A stretch of 64,000 nucleotides of DNA from Tropicibacter sp. R16_0 (GTDB lineage Bacteria > Pseudomonadota > Alphaproteobacteria > Rhodobacterales > Rhodobacteraceae): NCBI RefSeq assembly GCF_017743935.1, contig NZ_JAGHRE010000008.1, positions 124,001-188,000 of the forward strand, written 5' to 3'. This document shows positions 24,671-32,509 of the stretch, piece by piece. Each line of letters opens with the position of its first letter. Position 1 is the first letter of the stretch. The translations under genes were made by a program, and so were the position numbers. The notes below the pieces were generated by a model. The model was not told the DNA's origin. It saw only the letters and a program-made list of their open reading frames with translations, and did no database searches.

Positions 24671-25492
24671 TCAAGCAACGGGGGCTGCACGGGCCTGCAT
24701 ACATTGGCGTCCGTCCGGTCCCCGAACCCAAAGGTCATTGCCGCTCAGACAAAACTCAGCCTGTTCGAAATGCATCAAAGGGGACGAGGCGCGGAACGAG
24801 AACGTTGCCAGTGGCCCCAAGACCTCGGTCGCAAGCAGCATCAGTTTCTGCGCTAAAAGTGGACCATGCACCACAAGCCCTGAGTAGCCTTCCACATCAC
24901 GAGCATAGTCCAAGTCATAGTGGATCCGATGCCCATTGAAGGTCAGTGCCGAGTAGCGAAACAGGAAAGTTGAATCAAAGCGAGCGGCTTGCATGTCAGT
25001 CTCATCTGTACGCGCTAGAGGTGCGACCGGTTTCGGCGCATTTTCCTGGGGATCTTCGCGATAGACCAGATCTTGCCATTCGCTCAGGCACAACACACCG
25101 TCCTGCCAGATGTCGTGTCGCAGGGTGACAAAGGCCAGCGGCCCTGTACGCCCGACCTTTGACGTGACGCTTTCCAGAACCGATCGCCGTTCTGCCGCCA
25201 CACCCGCCCGCAAAGGCGCCGAAAACGTCAGCCGCCCCCCGGCCCACATCCTTCGCGGCAACCCCATGTCTGGTATCAAACCGCCCCCCACCAGCGGATG
25301 ACCGTCGCGTCCCAAGCCATCAGGTGGACGTGGCGTCCAGAAATAGAGCTGATGAAAGAAAGGAGGCAGAGGTGATCCGGCCACAATTGTGGGGTCCTGC
25401 CCCAAAGCGACCTGAAATGCGGCCGCGCGGGTCGGGTCCATCACGTCGCCTTGGATCTCGGTCCGAGTTTCTGTCTGGTCTGTCGATGTCAT
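24671..25492 (-). CDS. MaoC-like/FAS1-like dehydratase (enoyl-CoA or mesaconyl-CoA hydratase type)
   Basis: 273 residues from the ATG at 25492. Two hot-dog domains are suggested: an N-terminal part with the conserved RMWAGGRLTFSAPLRAGV, and a C-terminal MaoC-type helix and loop FNGHRIHYDLDYARDVEGYSGLVVHGPLLAQ carrying the catalytic Asp/His pattern of hydratase 2. Relatives include mesaconyl-C4-CoA and 3-methylfumaryl-CoA hydratases of C4/C5 dicarboxyl-CoA metabolism, but no such neighbours occur here, so the substrate is open. Divergent from the VOC protein gene. Confidence 0.8.
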   Translation of the reverse strand: MTSTDQTETRTEIQGDVMDPTRAAAFQVALGQDPTIVAGSPLPPFFHQLYFWTPRPPDGLGRDGHPLVGGGLIPDMGLPRRMWAGGRLTFSAPLRAGVAAERRSVLESVTSKVGRTGPLAFVTLRHDIWQDGVLCLSEWQDLVYREDPQENAPKPVAPLARTDETDMQAARFDSTFLFRYSALTFNGHRIHYDLDYARDVEGYSGLVVHGPLLAQKLMLLATEVLGPLATFSFRASSPLMHFEQAEFCLSGNDLWVRGPDGRQCMQARAAPVA

Positions 25493-25530
25493 AGCAGGCA
25501 CTTTAGGCAGATCACCACAAAGGACAATCC

Positions 25531-25926
25531 ATGCCTGACGTTTCCACGCTTGATCACCTGGTTCTGACCGTCGCCGACATTCCTGCAACGGTCGCCTTCT
25601 ATTCGAATATTCTGGGAATGCAGGCCGAAGAGTTTCATCCGGCAGATGGGTCCACGCGCACCGCGCTCAAGTTCGGAACCCAAAAGATCAACCTTCATCC
25701 TGCCAAGCGACCCTTTGAACCAAAGGCGCAGCACCCTGCGCCCGGCTCTGCCGATCTGTGTTTTCTCACGGATCAAACGCTAGAGACCTGGACGCACCAC
25801 CTGTCGCAACTGGGCGTCCCGATCGAAGACGGGCCGGTCGCCCGTACAGGAGCAACCGGCCCGATCATGTCCATTTACATCCGCGATCCCGACGGCAATC
25901 TGATCGAGATCGGAACAGTCGCTTAG
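25531..25926 (+). CDS. VOC family protein (glyoxalase/bleomycin-resistance fold)
   Basis: 131 residues with the paired beta-alpha-beta-beta-beta pattern: LDHLVLTVADIPATVAFYSNILGM at the start and MSIYIRDPDGNLIEIGT at the end. Metal-ligand candidates are His9, His55 and Glu126. Such proteins include glyoxalases, dioxygenases and drug-binding proteins; no more precise call is possible. Its stop overlaps by four bases the stop of the convergent FMN reductase. Confidence 0.85.
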   Translation: MPDVSTLDHLVLTVADIPATVAFYSNILGMQAEEFHPADGSTRTALKFGTQKINLHPAKRPFEPKAQHPAPGSADLCFLTDQTLETWTHHLSQLGVPIEDGPVARTGATGPIMSIYIRDPDGNLIEIGTVA

Positions 25927-26465
25927 CGCGCGACCTCTGCCCGCAGCTTGTCCATCAATGCCTGAAGCGTCTTGGTGTACTGCGCGCTGGTCAGCTGACC
26001 GTTTTCGTCAAATTCGTTCGAGCTGTTTGCCAGATGAACTTCGGGACCTTGCAGAATGCGCGGCTGGAACGGGACCATGAAACCGCGCAAAACCATCTGC
26101 GCGCGCTCACCGCCGGCCCGCCCGGCGGCAGCTGACATAACTGCAACCGGCTTGTCCGCCCAGGGGTTCGACCCGGTGCGGCTGACCCAGTCCAATGCGT
26201 TCTTCAGCACACCAGACGGCCCCTTGTTGTATTCAGGGGTGGAAATCACGACTGCATCGGCGGCTGCGATCTGATCCGCCAACGTTTCAACTGCGGCCGG
26301 AACACCCTCGGCATCCTCAAGGTCTCCGTCATAAAGCGGCAGGTTCAGATCCGCCTCGACATAGGTTTCGGCATCAAACAGGCGCGCGGCCTCACGCAGC
26401 AGCCTGCGGTTGGTTGCATCTTTGCGCAGCGAGCCAGATAGGCCCAAAAGAACTGGTGCGGACAT
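25923..26465 (-). CDS. NADPH-dependent FMN reductase family protein
   Basis: 180-residue flavodoxin-like protein. The FMN phosphate loop is GLSGSLRKDATNRRLLREA (8-26), and STPEYNKGPSGVLKNALDWVSR (about 95-116) is the family signature around the isoalloxazine site. It reduces FMN, quinones or chromate-like acceptors with NAD(P)H in the cytoplasm. Relatives are often annotated ChrR or ArsH-like, but the ArsH N-terminal extension is absent. Monocistronic. Confidence 0.88.
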   Translation of the reverse strand: MSAPVLLGLSGSLRKDATNRRLLREAARLFDAETYVEADLNLPLYDGDLEDAEGVPAAVETLADQIAAADAVVISTPEYNKGPSGVLKNALDWVSRTGSNPWADKPVAVMSAAAGRAGGERAQMVLRGFMVPFQPRILQGPEVHLANSSNEFDENGQLTSAQYTKTLQALMDKLRAEVAR

Positions 26466-26655
26466 CTTGAATAACTCCGGTTTTGTAACTGTGCCCTATG
26501 TAGCAAGCCGTGGTTCAGGACCAACCCCAACCCGCGCGCAGGGGCTGTTCGAAAATTCGCAGGACCAAGGGAACGTAGCGTAATGACAACATTCAAACGC
26601 GCTGAGCGAGACGCGGATTATGCCCGCATCACTGCCTTGAATCTCAATCGGCACA

Positions 26656-26674
26656 ATTTATATGCTGTATAAAT
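26656..26674. promoter_or_regulatory. Palindromic operator of the DHFR-like/tetR operon
   Basis: ATTTATA-TGCTG-TATAAAT is a perfect 7+7 inverted repeat, 19 nt upstream of the first gene of a two-gene operon that ends with a TetR gene. It overlaps the likely -10 region (TATAAAT), suiting autorepression. Confidence 0.6.
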
Positions 26675-26692
26675 ATTGACCATGGAGTTCAC

Positions 26693-27232
26693 ATGACAAC
26701 TGGACACATCATGATGGCGATGACCTTGGACGGGTTTGTCGCACGCAAGGACCACGCACTTGATTGGTTGTTCAAACAACCCTCTGGCAACGAAGATCAT
26801 GGGTTTGTCGATTTCATGAACAGCGTTGATGTGCTGGTGATGGGAACCGGATCGCTTCGTACGGTTCTGGGGTTTGATACGTGGCCCTACGACAAACCCG
26901 TCGTTGTCCTGAGCCGGACCATGACAAAGGATGACCTGCCAAGCGATCTGCGCGACAAGGTCGAATTTTCAACCGCTGCACCAAAAGACCTTTGGGAGAG
27001 CTTTGCCGAACGAGGATTCGAACGGGTCTATGTGGATGGCGGAGCCATCATTCAGTCGTTTCTCAAGGCGGGTCTTATCAACGACATGAAAGTCTCCATG
27101 ATCCCAATTCTGATAGGTGATGGCATCAGGATTTTCGGCGACATAGACCATGATATTGATCTAGAACTGCAATCTGCGACCAGTTTCCCGTCCGGCTTGG
27201 TCGATTTGGTCTATAAGGTCAAAGCTGCATGA
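26693..27232 (+). CDS. Dihydrofolate reductase family protein (RibD C-terminal-like)
   Basis: 179 residues. It begins GHIMMAMTLDGFVARKD, the usual YyaP/RibD-C start, and includes VLVMGTGSLRTVL, VVVLSRTM and GFERVYVDGGAIIQSFLKAGLINDMKVSMIPILIGDGIRIF, which form the NADPH-binding fold. These DHFR-like reductases are distinct from FolA, and their substrates are mostly unknown. GGAG lies five bases before the ATG. It overlaps the TetR gene by four bases (ATGA) and sits behind the ATTTATA palindrome. Confidence 0.85.
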   Translation: MTTGHIMMAMTLDGFVARKDHALDWLFKQPSGNEDHGFVDFMNSVDVLVMGTGSLRTVLGFDTWPYDKPVVVLSRTMTKDDLPSDLRDKVEFSTAAPKDLWESFAERGFERVYVDGGAIIQSFLKAGLINDMKVSMIPILIGDGIRIFGDIDHDIDLELQSATSFPSGLVDLVYKVKAA

Positions 27233-27789
27233 ACGCGCGCCCGACGGTGGGACGTCCGAAAGCTTCGGACCAGAAAATCTCCAAGGCCCGAATTATCGAA
27301 GTCGCTCTGCCAATCGTGCAACGAGACGGCATTGAGGCGCTGAGCTTTCGCACCTTGGCCGATTTGTTGGGCGTCACACCGATGGCCGTCACCTATCATT
27401 CCGGGAGCAGGCAACAGCTTTTGACTGACTTGGTGGCAGCCGCATTCAAAGACACTCTGGTTCCGGTCAAGGGGGCAACGGCCTCGGATCGGGCACGGCA
27501 AATCCTGACCGCATACTGCACCCGGGCGCTTACGAACGCGCATCTGCTGCGCGCAGTTCTAAGTGATCCCTCTTTGATGAGTGCCGATCTGAAACATGTG
27601 ACCGACGCATTGGGAACATGCGCAAAGGACCTGAACGACGGCGATGCAGGCAGTGTTCTGTTGCACCTTCTCATCGACTACACGCATGGATTTGTTCTTT
27701 CGGCGGCAAGCGACGAGACCGACACGTTGACGATTGACGACTATCTGCGCGGGATAGATTGGGTCTTGGGTCGAGCGCAACGCACCTAG
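27229..27789 (+). CDS. TetR/AcrR family transcriptional regulator
   Basis: 186 residues with an N-terminal HTH: KARIIEVALPIVQRDGIEALSFRTLADLLGVTPMAVTYHSGSRQQLLTDLV (19-69). The C-terminal domain is helical and resembles the TetR_C proteins that regulate drug- or xenobiotic-responsive genes. It is translationally coupled to the DHFR-like reductase and probably controls both through the 26656 palindrome. Confidence 0.87.
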   Translation: MNARPTVGRPKASDQKISKARIIEVALPIVQRDGIEALSFRTLADLLGVTPMAVTYHSGSRQQLLTDLVAAAFKDTLVPVKGATASDRARQILTAYCTRALTNAHLLRAVLSDPSLMSADLKHVTDALGTCAKDLNDGDAGSVLLHLLIDYTHGFVLSAASDETDTLTIDDYLRGIDWVLGRAQRT

Positions 27790-27800
27790 TGCTCTCCCCC

Positions 27801-27830
27801 AAAAAACGATCCCGCCGCCAAGGCGACGGG
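27801..27830 (-). terminator. Terminator of the OmpA lipoprotein gene
   Basis: On the minus strand CCCGTCGCC-TT-GGCGGCGGG (one G-T pair) is followed by ATCGTTTTTT. It lies 68 nt after the OmpA stop and 22 nt after the convergent TetR stop, which may also use it weakly. Confidence 0.82.
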
Positions 27831-27897
27831 AAAGTGGCTTATCAGCAATACTGGCTTGTACCGGACCACGTCAGCGCGTGGTCCATCAAGACAAGTG

Positions 27898-28560
27898 TCA
27901 CGCGCTGGTGGGGATGACCACGATTTCGACCCGGCGGTTCTGGGCTTTGCCCACCTCGTTCAGGTTCGACGCAATTGGGTCGTCTTCGCCGCGGCCAATG
28001 GTCGAGATCCGGTTGTAAGGCACACCGCCAGCCTGGATGATATCAGCCACCGCATTGGCGCGACGCACAGACAGGCCTTGGTTATACTCTGCCGCACCGT
28101 CGCTGTCGGTATGGCCGATGATCTGGACGCTGCTTTCGGGATACTTCAACAGGTTCTGCGCGACCTTGTCCAAGTCGGATTGCAAGGCAGGGCGCACCGC
28201 AGAGCTGTCGGTGTCAAAGGTGATGTCATTCGGCACGGATACGATCAGGCGGTCGCCTGTGTTGGTGATGGTGATCCCATCGTTGGCCAGCTCCTGCCGC
28301 AGGTCAGCAGCTTGCTTGTCCAGAACGGAGCCGATTGCACCACCGGCCAAAGCACCAGCGGCGGCGCCAACAATCGCCGATTTGGCGGAGGAACCGGTAA
28401 TGGCACCAATGCCCGCACCCAAAATGCCACCGGCGATCGCCCCCTGTTTGGTGTTCTGCTTGGGATCGGTTTGAACGCCCAATTGCGCCGGATCGGTACA
28501 GGCGGCAAGGGTAACAGCCGCGCCCATCAGCACGGCCAACGAGGTTTTCGAGATCGACAT
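27898..28560 (-). CDS. OmpA family lipoprotein (YiaD-like)
   Basis: 220-residue outer-membrane lipoprotein. The signal peptide ends in the lipobox LAAC (Cys21). Residues 40-80 are a glycine zipper (GAIAGGILGAGIGAITG...GAAAGALAGGAIG) and residues 100-215 the OmpA peptidoglycan-binding domain with IIGHTDSDGAAEYNQGLSVRRANAV and the late NRRVEIVV. It anchors the outer membrane to peptidoglycan. A second, larger OmpA-domain protein is at 42039-42947. Monocistronic with its own terminator. Confidence 0.93.
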   Translation of the reverse strand: MSISKTSLAVLMGAAVTLAACTDPAQLGVQTDPKQNTKQGAIAGGILGAGIGAITGSSAKSAIVGAAAGALAGGAIGSVLDKQAADLRQELANDGITITNTGDRLIVSVPNDITFDTDSSAVRPALQSDLDKVAQNLLKYPESSVQIIGHTDSDGAAEYNQGLSVRRANAVADIIQAGGVPYNRISTIGRGEDDPIASNLNEVGKAQNRRVEIVVIPTSA

Positions 28561-28650
28561 AGGGTCACCTTCTGCTCAACGGCCCTTGTTCACAGGGCTT
28601 TTCCTTACCCCCACTATATCATGCTTTGTTGGCGCGCGCTCAACCGACAA

Positions 28651-29382
28651 TCAATTGACTTCGGCGGTTCCTTGCGCATTGGGCGTCGGATCAAAGGTTC
28701 TGTTACGGTCTTCCCACCGGTTCTGCTGATGCCAGACCTCGCGCAGCGCCGCACCTTGCCCAACGAACCGCTGCTCCAGCCAGTCGCAAGCCCAAATGCG
28801 ATCGGTACGAAAATGGCGGAACCCGCCACGCAGCTCGCACCAGGCAGCCAGCATGGTGCATTCAAGATGATAGATCAGCGCCACGGGACGTACGACACGT
28901 TCCGTTTCCTTGTTTGCCTCGTCCCGGTACGTCAACCGCAGCTTTTGCTCTTGCCGGATTGCTGAACGCAGGCCCGACTTGGACACACAGCCCCGCTCGG
29001 CATCGTCCAAAGGGGCACCCCAGGGCGCCACTTGCAGCCATTCTGCCGGGTCATGCAGATCCTCGATTTTCTGACATATCCGCTTGGCCGCCTGTTGTAA
29101 GGCGCTGTCCCCGGTGCGCTCGAGCATCGACAGACCAACCCGCAACGCTTCCAGCTCTTCCAGATCGAAGTTCAGCGGTGGCAGATCATATCCACGCCGC
29201 ATCAGATAACCCAAACCCGCCTCGCCCTCGATCGGGGTCCGCATCGCCTGAAGCGCTGCAATGTCGCGATAGATCGTGCGAACCGAGACCTCGAGCTGTT
29301 CGGCCAGAGTATCCGCCGTCACCGGCCGAGGCGCGGCGCGCAGGATCTGGATGATTTCGAAAAGGCGGTTGGATCGGTGCAT
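28651..29382 (-). CDS. WYL-domain (YafY/DeoR-type) transcriptional regulator
   Basis: 243 residues. The N-terminal HTH_11 domain is RLFEIIQILRAAPRPVTADTLAEQLEVSVRTIYRDIAAL (6-44); the WYL domain spans about 135-205 (LRLTYRDEANKETERVVRPVALIYHLECTMLAAWCELRGGFRHFRTDRI). WYL regulators sense nucleic acids or small ligands and usually control an adjacent gene. The divergent neighbour is a 65-codon frame, with a CTGACA/TGTCAG repeat between the two. Confidence 0.88.
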   Translation of the reverse strand: MHRSNRLFEIIQILRAAPRPVTADTLAEQLEVSVRTIYRDIAALQAMRTPIEGEAGLGYLMRRGYDLPPLNFDLEELEALRVGLSMLERTGDSALQQAAKRICQKIEDLHDPAEWLQVAPWGAPLDDAERGCVSKSGLRSAIRQEQKLRLTYRDEANKETERVVRPVALIYHLECTMLAAWCELRGGFRHFRTDRIWACDWLEQRFVGQGAALREVWHQQNRWEDRNRTFDPTPNAQGTAEVN

Positions 29383-29422
29383 CTGAGTCTCCGGGATGAT
29401 CCTGACAGCTTAGCACACCCCA

Positions 29423-29440
29423 CTGACAACAGGATGTCAG
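29423..29440. promoter_or_regulatory. Candidate WYL-regulator operator
   Basis: CTGACA-ACAGGA-TGTCAG is a perfect 6+6 inverted repeat between the divergent WYL regulator and the small frame at 29488. A further CTGACA half-site is at 29402. Centre and spacing suit a dimeric repressor. Confidence 0.5.
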
Positions 29441-29487
29441 GAGGCATCTGTTTTTCTAGGTCCCACACGTTTGATTGGAGAGTGCTG

Positions 29488-29685
29488 ATGTCTTCTTATG
29501 ACCACACAACGCTAATGACCCTAGGCCTGGACCGTTGGAGCCGCCCGCGTCCGCCAAAACCCTGGGAAATCGAGCGCGAAGAATTCACCGAACGCAAAGC
29601 GGCCCATCGACCCCGGAAACAGGCCCCCAATCCCCGGATCAGGCTTCGGCTCTGGCGGCCTCATAGGCCAGCATCGCCCGTTTGA
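29488..29685 (+). CDS. Small basic hypothetical protein
   Basis: 65 codons, preceded by GGAG seven bases before the ATG and by the CTGACA/TGTCAG repeat. The product is very basic and Pro/Arg-rich (GLDRWSRPRPPKPWEIEREEFTERKAAHRPRK...), with no membrane helix or known domain. The last 47 bases overlap the end of the Ada-like gene on the other strand, which makes the C-terminus suspect. It may be a genuine small gene controlled by the WYL regulator or a chance frame. Confidence 0.4.
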   Translation: MSSYDHTTLMTLGLDRWSRPRPPKPWEIEREEFTERKAAHRPRKQAPNPRIRLRLWRPHRPASPV

Positions 29686-30493
29686 CGGGCAGACCCCAGT
29701 GATAGCCGCCCAAACCACCAGATTTACGCAGGGCACGATGGCAGGGGATGATCCAGCTGATCGGGTTGCGACCCACAGCTGTACCCACGGCCCGAACTGC
29801 TTTTGGGTTGCCGATGGCCTCGGCGATCTCGGAATAGGTGGTGACCTGACCGGATGGGATGCGCAACAGCGCCTCCCATACCTTGATCTGCAAGGGCGCC
29901 CCGATCAGATAGAGCGGCGTCGGTTCCAGCCGGTCGCTGGCAGCGTTGAAGATGTTCAAGACCCAGGGACGCAGTCTCATCGGGTCTTCGACAAACTCGG
30001 CCTTGGGCCAACGCGACAACAGATCCTCCATTGCTGCTTCGGCCGTGGTTTCGGCCGCAAAGCCAACCCCGCAAATTCCCTTGTCGGTGCCCATGACCAA
30101 CGCCGGACCAAAGGGGCTTTCGAACCAACCCCAATAGATCACAAGGCCCTCGCCCTGTCGGGCATAGTCGCCAGGGCTCATCGCCTCCCACCGGACGAAC
30201 AGATCATGCAGGCGACCGGTGCCGGACAGACCCACGCTGTGCGCGGCCTCAAGCGTGGTAAAATGTTCCTGCAACAGCGCCTTGGCGTGGCCGAGGGTCA
30301 GGTATTGCTGGTACTTCTTGGGTGACACACCGACCCACCGTGAAAACAGGCGCTGAAAATGCGCGGGGCTCATGTTCATCTGACCCGCCAGCTGTTCAAG
30401 CGACAGGTTCCCCTCGTCCTGATCAATCAGTTCGATGGCCCGACGCATGACGCCGTAATGATAGCCTTCTTCTCCGGTGCGCATGTTCATCAC
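29639..30493 (-). CDS. Ada-like AraC/O6-alkylguanine-DNA methyltransferase fusion
   Basis: 284 residues combining an AraC-type HTH (about 18-100, LSLEQLAGQMNMSPAHFQRLFSRWVGVSPKKYQQYL) with a C-terminal MGMT domain whose acceptor is Cys251 in IPCHRAL; RIPSGQVTTYSEIAEAIG precedes it. It repairs O6-alkylguanine by suicide alkyl transfer. Compared with E. coli Ada it lacks the N-terminal zinc domain with the phosphotriester-acceptor Cys, so methylation-triggered activation of ada-type promoters by that route should be absent. The start is 30493 or the adjacent ATG. Confidence 0.9.
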   Translation of the reverse strand: MMNMRTGEEGYHYGVMRRAIELIDQDEGNLSLEQLAGQMNMSPAHFQRLFSRWVGVSPKKYQQYLTLGHAKALLQEHFTTLEAAHSVGLSGTGRLHDLFVRWEAMSPGDYARQGEGLVIYWGWFESPFGPALVMGTDKGICGVGFAAETTAEAAMEDLLSRWPKAEFVEDPMRLRPWVLNIFNAASDRLEPTPLYLIGAPLQIKVWEALLRIPSGQVTTYSEIAEAIGNPKAVRAVGTAVGRNPISWIIPCHRALRKSGGLGGYHWGLPVKRAMLAYEAARAEA

Positions 30494-30569
30494 GATACCC
30501 TTTCACTTACTGACCTCACAGTAGCGAACTCGCCCCGTGCAATGCGACCCGGAACTTGCGCAAGTATTT

Positions 30570-30584
30570 GTCAACTCAGTTGAC
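30570..30584. promoter_or_regulatory. MarR operator palindrome
   Basis: GTCAACT-C-AGTTGAC is a perfect 15-bp palindrome, with further symmetric TT and AA at 30567-30568 and 30586-30587. It is centred 39 nt upstream of the MarR start codon, the usual place for an autoregulatory MarR site, and also lies 77 nt upstream of the divergent Ada-like gene. Confidence 0.65.
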
Positions 30585-30615
30585 GAATCAGATTTAAGTA
30601 ATCTAGGATCCCGAC

Positions 30616-31065
30616 ATGACCCAGACCCTCGATCACCTGTACCAGGCCGTTCAGGCCACCCGCCCGTTGCTGCGCAACATCACGGCGGCTGTCGAGCAAG
30701 GCAGCCGCCGACACGGAGTAACCGTTGGGCAACGCGCCATCCTGGAAGGCCTGTTTTTGCACCCTGATGCCACTGCCCCTGTGTTGGGTTCGGAATTGCA
30801 GATGAAGCGTCAATATGTGGCGCGTGTTCTGCAAGAAGTGATCGCGGCGGAATTGGTCAAAAAGCTGCCCAACCCGGATCGCGCCCGATCATGGCGATAT
30901 CGGCTAACAGCCAAGGGAAAGGATGTCATTTCAGCCATCCGGGCTGATGAAACATCCAAATTGATCGCGTTTGCCGAGGGGCAGACCACCGAAGACCTGG
31001 ACGCATACTGCAGGCTGCAAATCGCCTTAACGCAGTATTTTGCTTTGCTCGCCAAGGAGAGCTGA
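30616..31065 (+). CDS. MarR family transcriptional regulator
   Basis: 149-residue winged-helix protein. The HTH and wing region is TVGQRAILEGLFLHPDATAPVLGSELQMKRQYVARVLQEVIAAELVKKLPNPDRARSWRYRLTAKG (about 37-103). It is followed after one base by an isochorismatase-like hydrolase, its probable target, and preceded by the 30570 palindrome. The ligand is unknown. Confidence 0.88.
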   Translation: MTQTLDHLYQAVQATRPLLRNITAAVEQGSRRHGVTVGQRAILEGLFLHPDATAPVLGSELQMKRQYVARVLQEVIAAELVKKLPNPDRARSWRYRLTAKGKDVISAIRADETSKLIAFAEGQTTEDLDAYCRLQIALTQYFALLAKES

Positions 31066-31066
31066 A

Positions 31067-31699
31067 ATGACAGTCATCTGGATCATAGTCGCCGCACTGA
31101 CAGCCGGTATCCTTTACGTGATCTGGGGCATCTGGAAGATCGGCAAGCCGACAACCGGGCCACAAATCGACCTGTCTGCGCGCACAGAAACAGCTCTTTT
31201 GGTGATAGACATGCAGATGGATTTTACCGCTCTGCCCGCCTGGACAGAGAACGACCTGCAGCAAAGCTTTGCGCAAATCTCAGCTTTGACATCGAATGCA
31301 CAGCGCTCTGGAATGCCAGTCGTCGTAATCCGACACGTGTTCCGGGGGTGGCTGGCCAACCTTTTGAACGGCATGTTCAACAAAGGCCGCGGAAACGAAG
31401 GCTCTGATGGGCTGGCACTTGACCCTAGTCTGAACCTGACACCAAACGCCGAATTCGTGAAATCAGTGGGCGATGCGTTCTCAGTACCTGGGCTGGACCA
31501 ATACCTGGCCGAACAGAATGTCGGTCATTTGATCCTGACGGGGTTGGATGGCTGCCATTGCGTCAACAAGACCGCACAAGGCGCGCGGAACCGCGGGTAT
31601 CAGGTCACGATTGATCCCGCAGCCGTGTTGGCCGCCAACCCGAGGCATTGGTCGAAAGTGAAAGACGATCTTTCGACCGCAGGCGTCAAGTTTACATAG
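31067..31699 (+). CDS. Isochorismatase-like cysteine hydrolase, membrane-anchored
   Basis: 210 residues. An N-terminal helix (VIWIIVAALTAGILYVIWGIW) precedes a cysteine hydrolase domain. The catalytic triad can be placed as Asp48 (VIDMQMDF), Lys132 (EFVKSVGDAF) and Cys165 (GCHCVNKTA); a second Cys at 163 is nearby. The membrane anchor is unusual for this normally cytosolic family. The ATG lies one base after the MarR stop, so the two form an operon. The substrate is not predictable. Confidence 0.85.
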   Translation: MTVIWIIVAALTAGILYVIWGIWKIGKPTTGPQIDLSARTETALLVIDMQMDFTALPAWTENDLQQSFAQISALTSNAQRSGMPVVVIRHVFRGWLANLLNGMFNKGRGNEGSDGLALDPSLNLTPNAEFVKSVGDAFSVPGLDQYLAEQNVGHLILTGLDGCHCVNKTAQGARNRGYQVTIDPAAVLAANPRHWSKVKDDLSTAGVKFT

Positions 31700-31864
31700 T
31701 CGACCCAACCGAAACATCCTGAGCGCCAGAACAGCCCAACACTGTCGGTTCATCATGCAAAGTGAATCAGCCGTGTTCTTCCTGCCGCAGGGTTCCGGGT
31801 TCTTTTGTGCAATGGCCGTGTGAACGGCTTTACCCACGCCCCGCAGCACGGCATTAAGGCCACC

Positions 31865-32509
31865 ATGGCAAAGCAACTTGATTATCACACGATCCGCGAG
31901 ATCTTCTCTCGGTTCCAGGCAGCAGAGCCAGAGCCCAAAGGGGAGCTGGAACATGTGAACGTCTACACTCTGGTCGTCGCCGTCGCGCTGAGTGCGCAGG
32001 CGACCGATGCAGGGGTGAACAAAGCCACGCGCGAACTTTTCAAGATCGCAGACACGCCACAAAAAATGCTTGAGCTGGGCGAAGAGGGGCTGACTGAGCA
32101 CATCAAGACCATTGGGCTGTTCCGCCAGAAAGCCAAGAATGTCATCAAGCTGAGCCGCATCCTGGTCGAGGAATACGGCGGCGAAGTGCCAAATTCCCGT
32201 GCGGCCCTGCAATCCTTGCCTGGCGTGGGTCGCAAGACGGCCAATGTGGTTCTGAACATGTGGTGGCAACAGCCCGCGCAGGCCGTGGACACTCATATCT
32301 TTCGCGTCAGCAATCGATCTGGTATCGCGCCCGGCAAAGACGTCGATGCCGTGGAACGCGCCATCGAAGACAACATTCCTGCTGACTTTCAGCTTCACGC
32401 CCATCACTGGCTGATCCTGCATGGCCGGTATCATTGCAAAGCGCGCAAGCCGATGTGTGGCACATGCCTAATTCGCGACTTGTGCAAATTTGAGGACAAG
32501 AACCTATGA
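31865..32509 (+). CDS. nth: Endonuclease III
   Basis: 214-residue base-excision repair glycosylase/AP lyase for oxidised pyrimidines. The helix-hairpin-helix LPGVGRKTANVVLN contains catalytic Lys124, the general base is Asp142 (VDTHIFRVSNR), and the C-terminal [4Fe-4S] cluster is Cys191-x6-Cys198-x2-Cys201-x5-Cys207. It is full length, and the stop overlaps the adenosine kinase start by four bases. The 165 nt upstream hold no other gene that I can support. Confidence 0.96.
   Translation: MAKQLDYHTIREIFSRFQAAEPEPKGELEHVNVYTLVVAVALSAQATDAGVNKATRELFKIADTPQKMLELGEEGLTEHIKTIGLFRQKAKNVIKLSRILVEEYGGEVPNSRAALQSLPGVGRKTANVVLNMWWQQPAQAVDTHIFRVSNRSGIAPGKDVDAVERAIEDNIPADFQLHAHHWLILHGRYHCKARKPMCGTCLIRDLCKFEDKNL

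Noticed and set aside
26583-26672. 29-codon frame upstream of the DHFR-like gene
   Set aside because: No ribosome site, and it runs into the operator palindrome.
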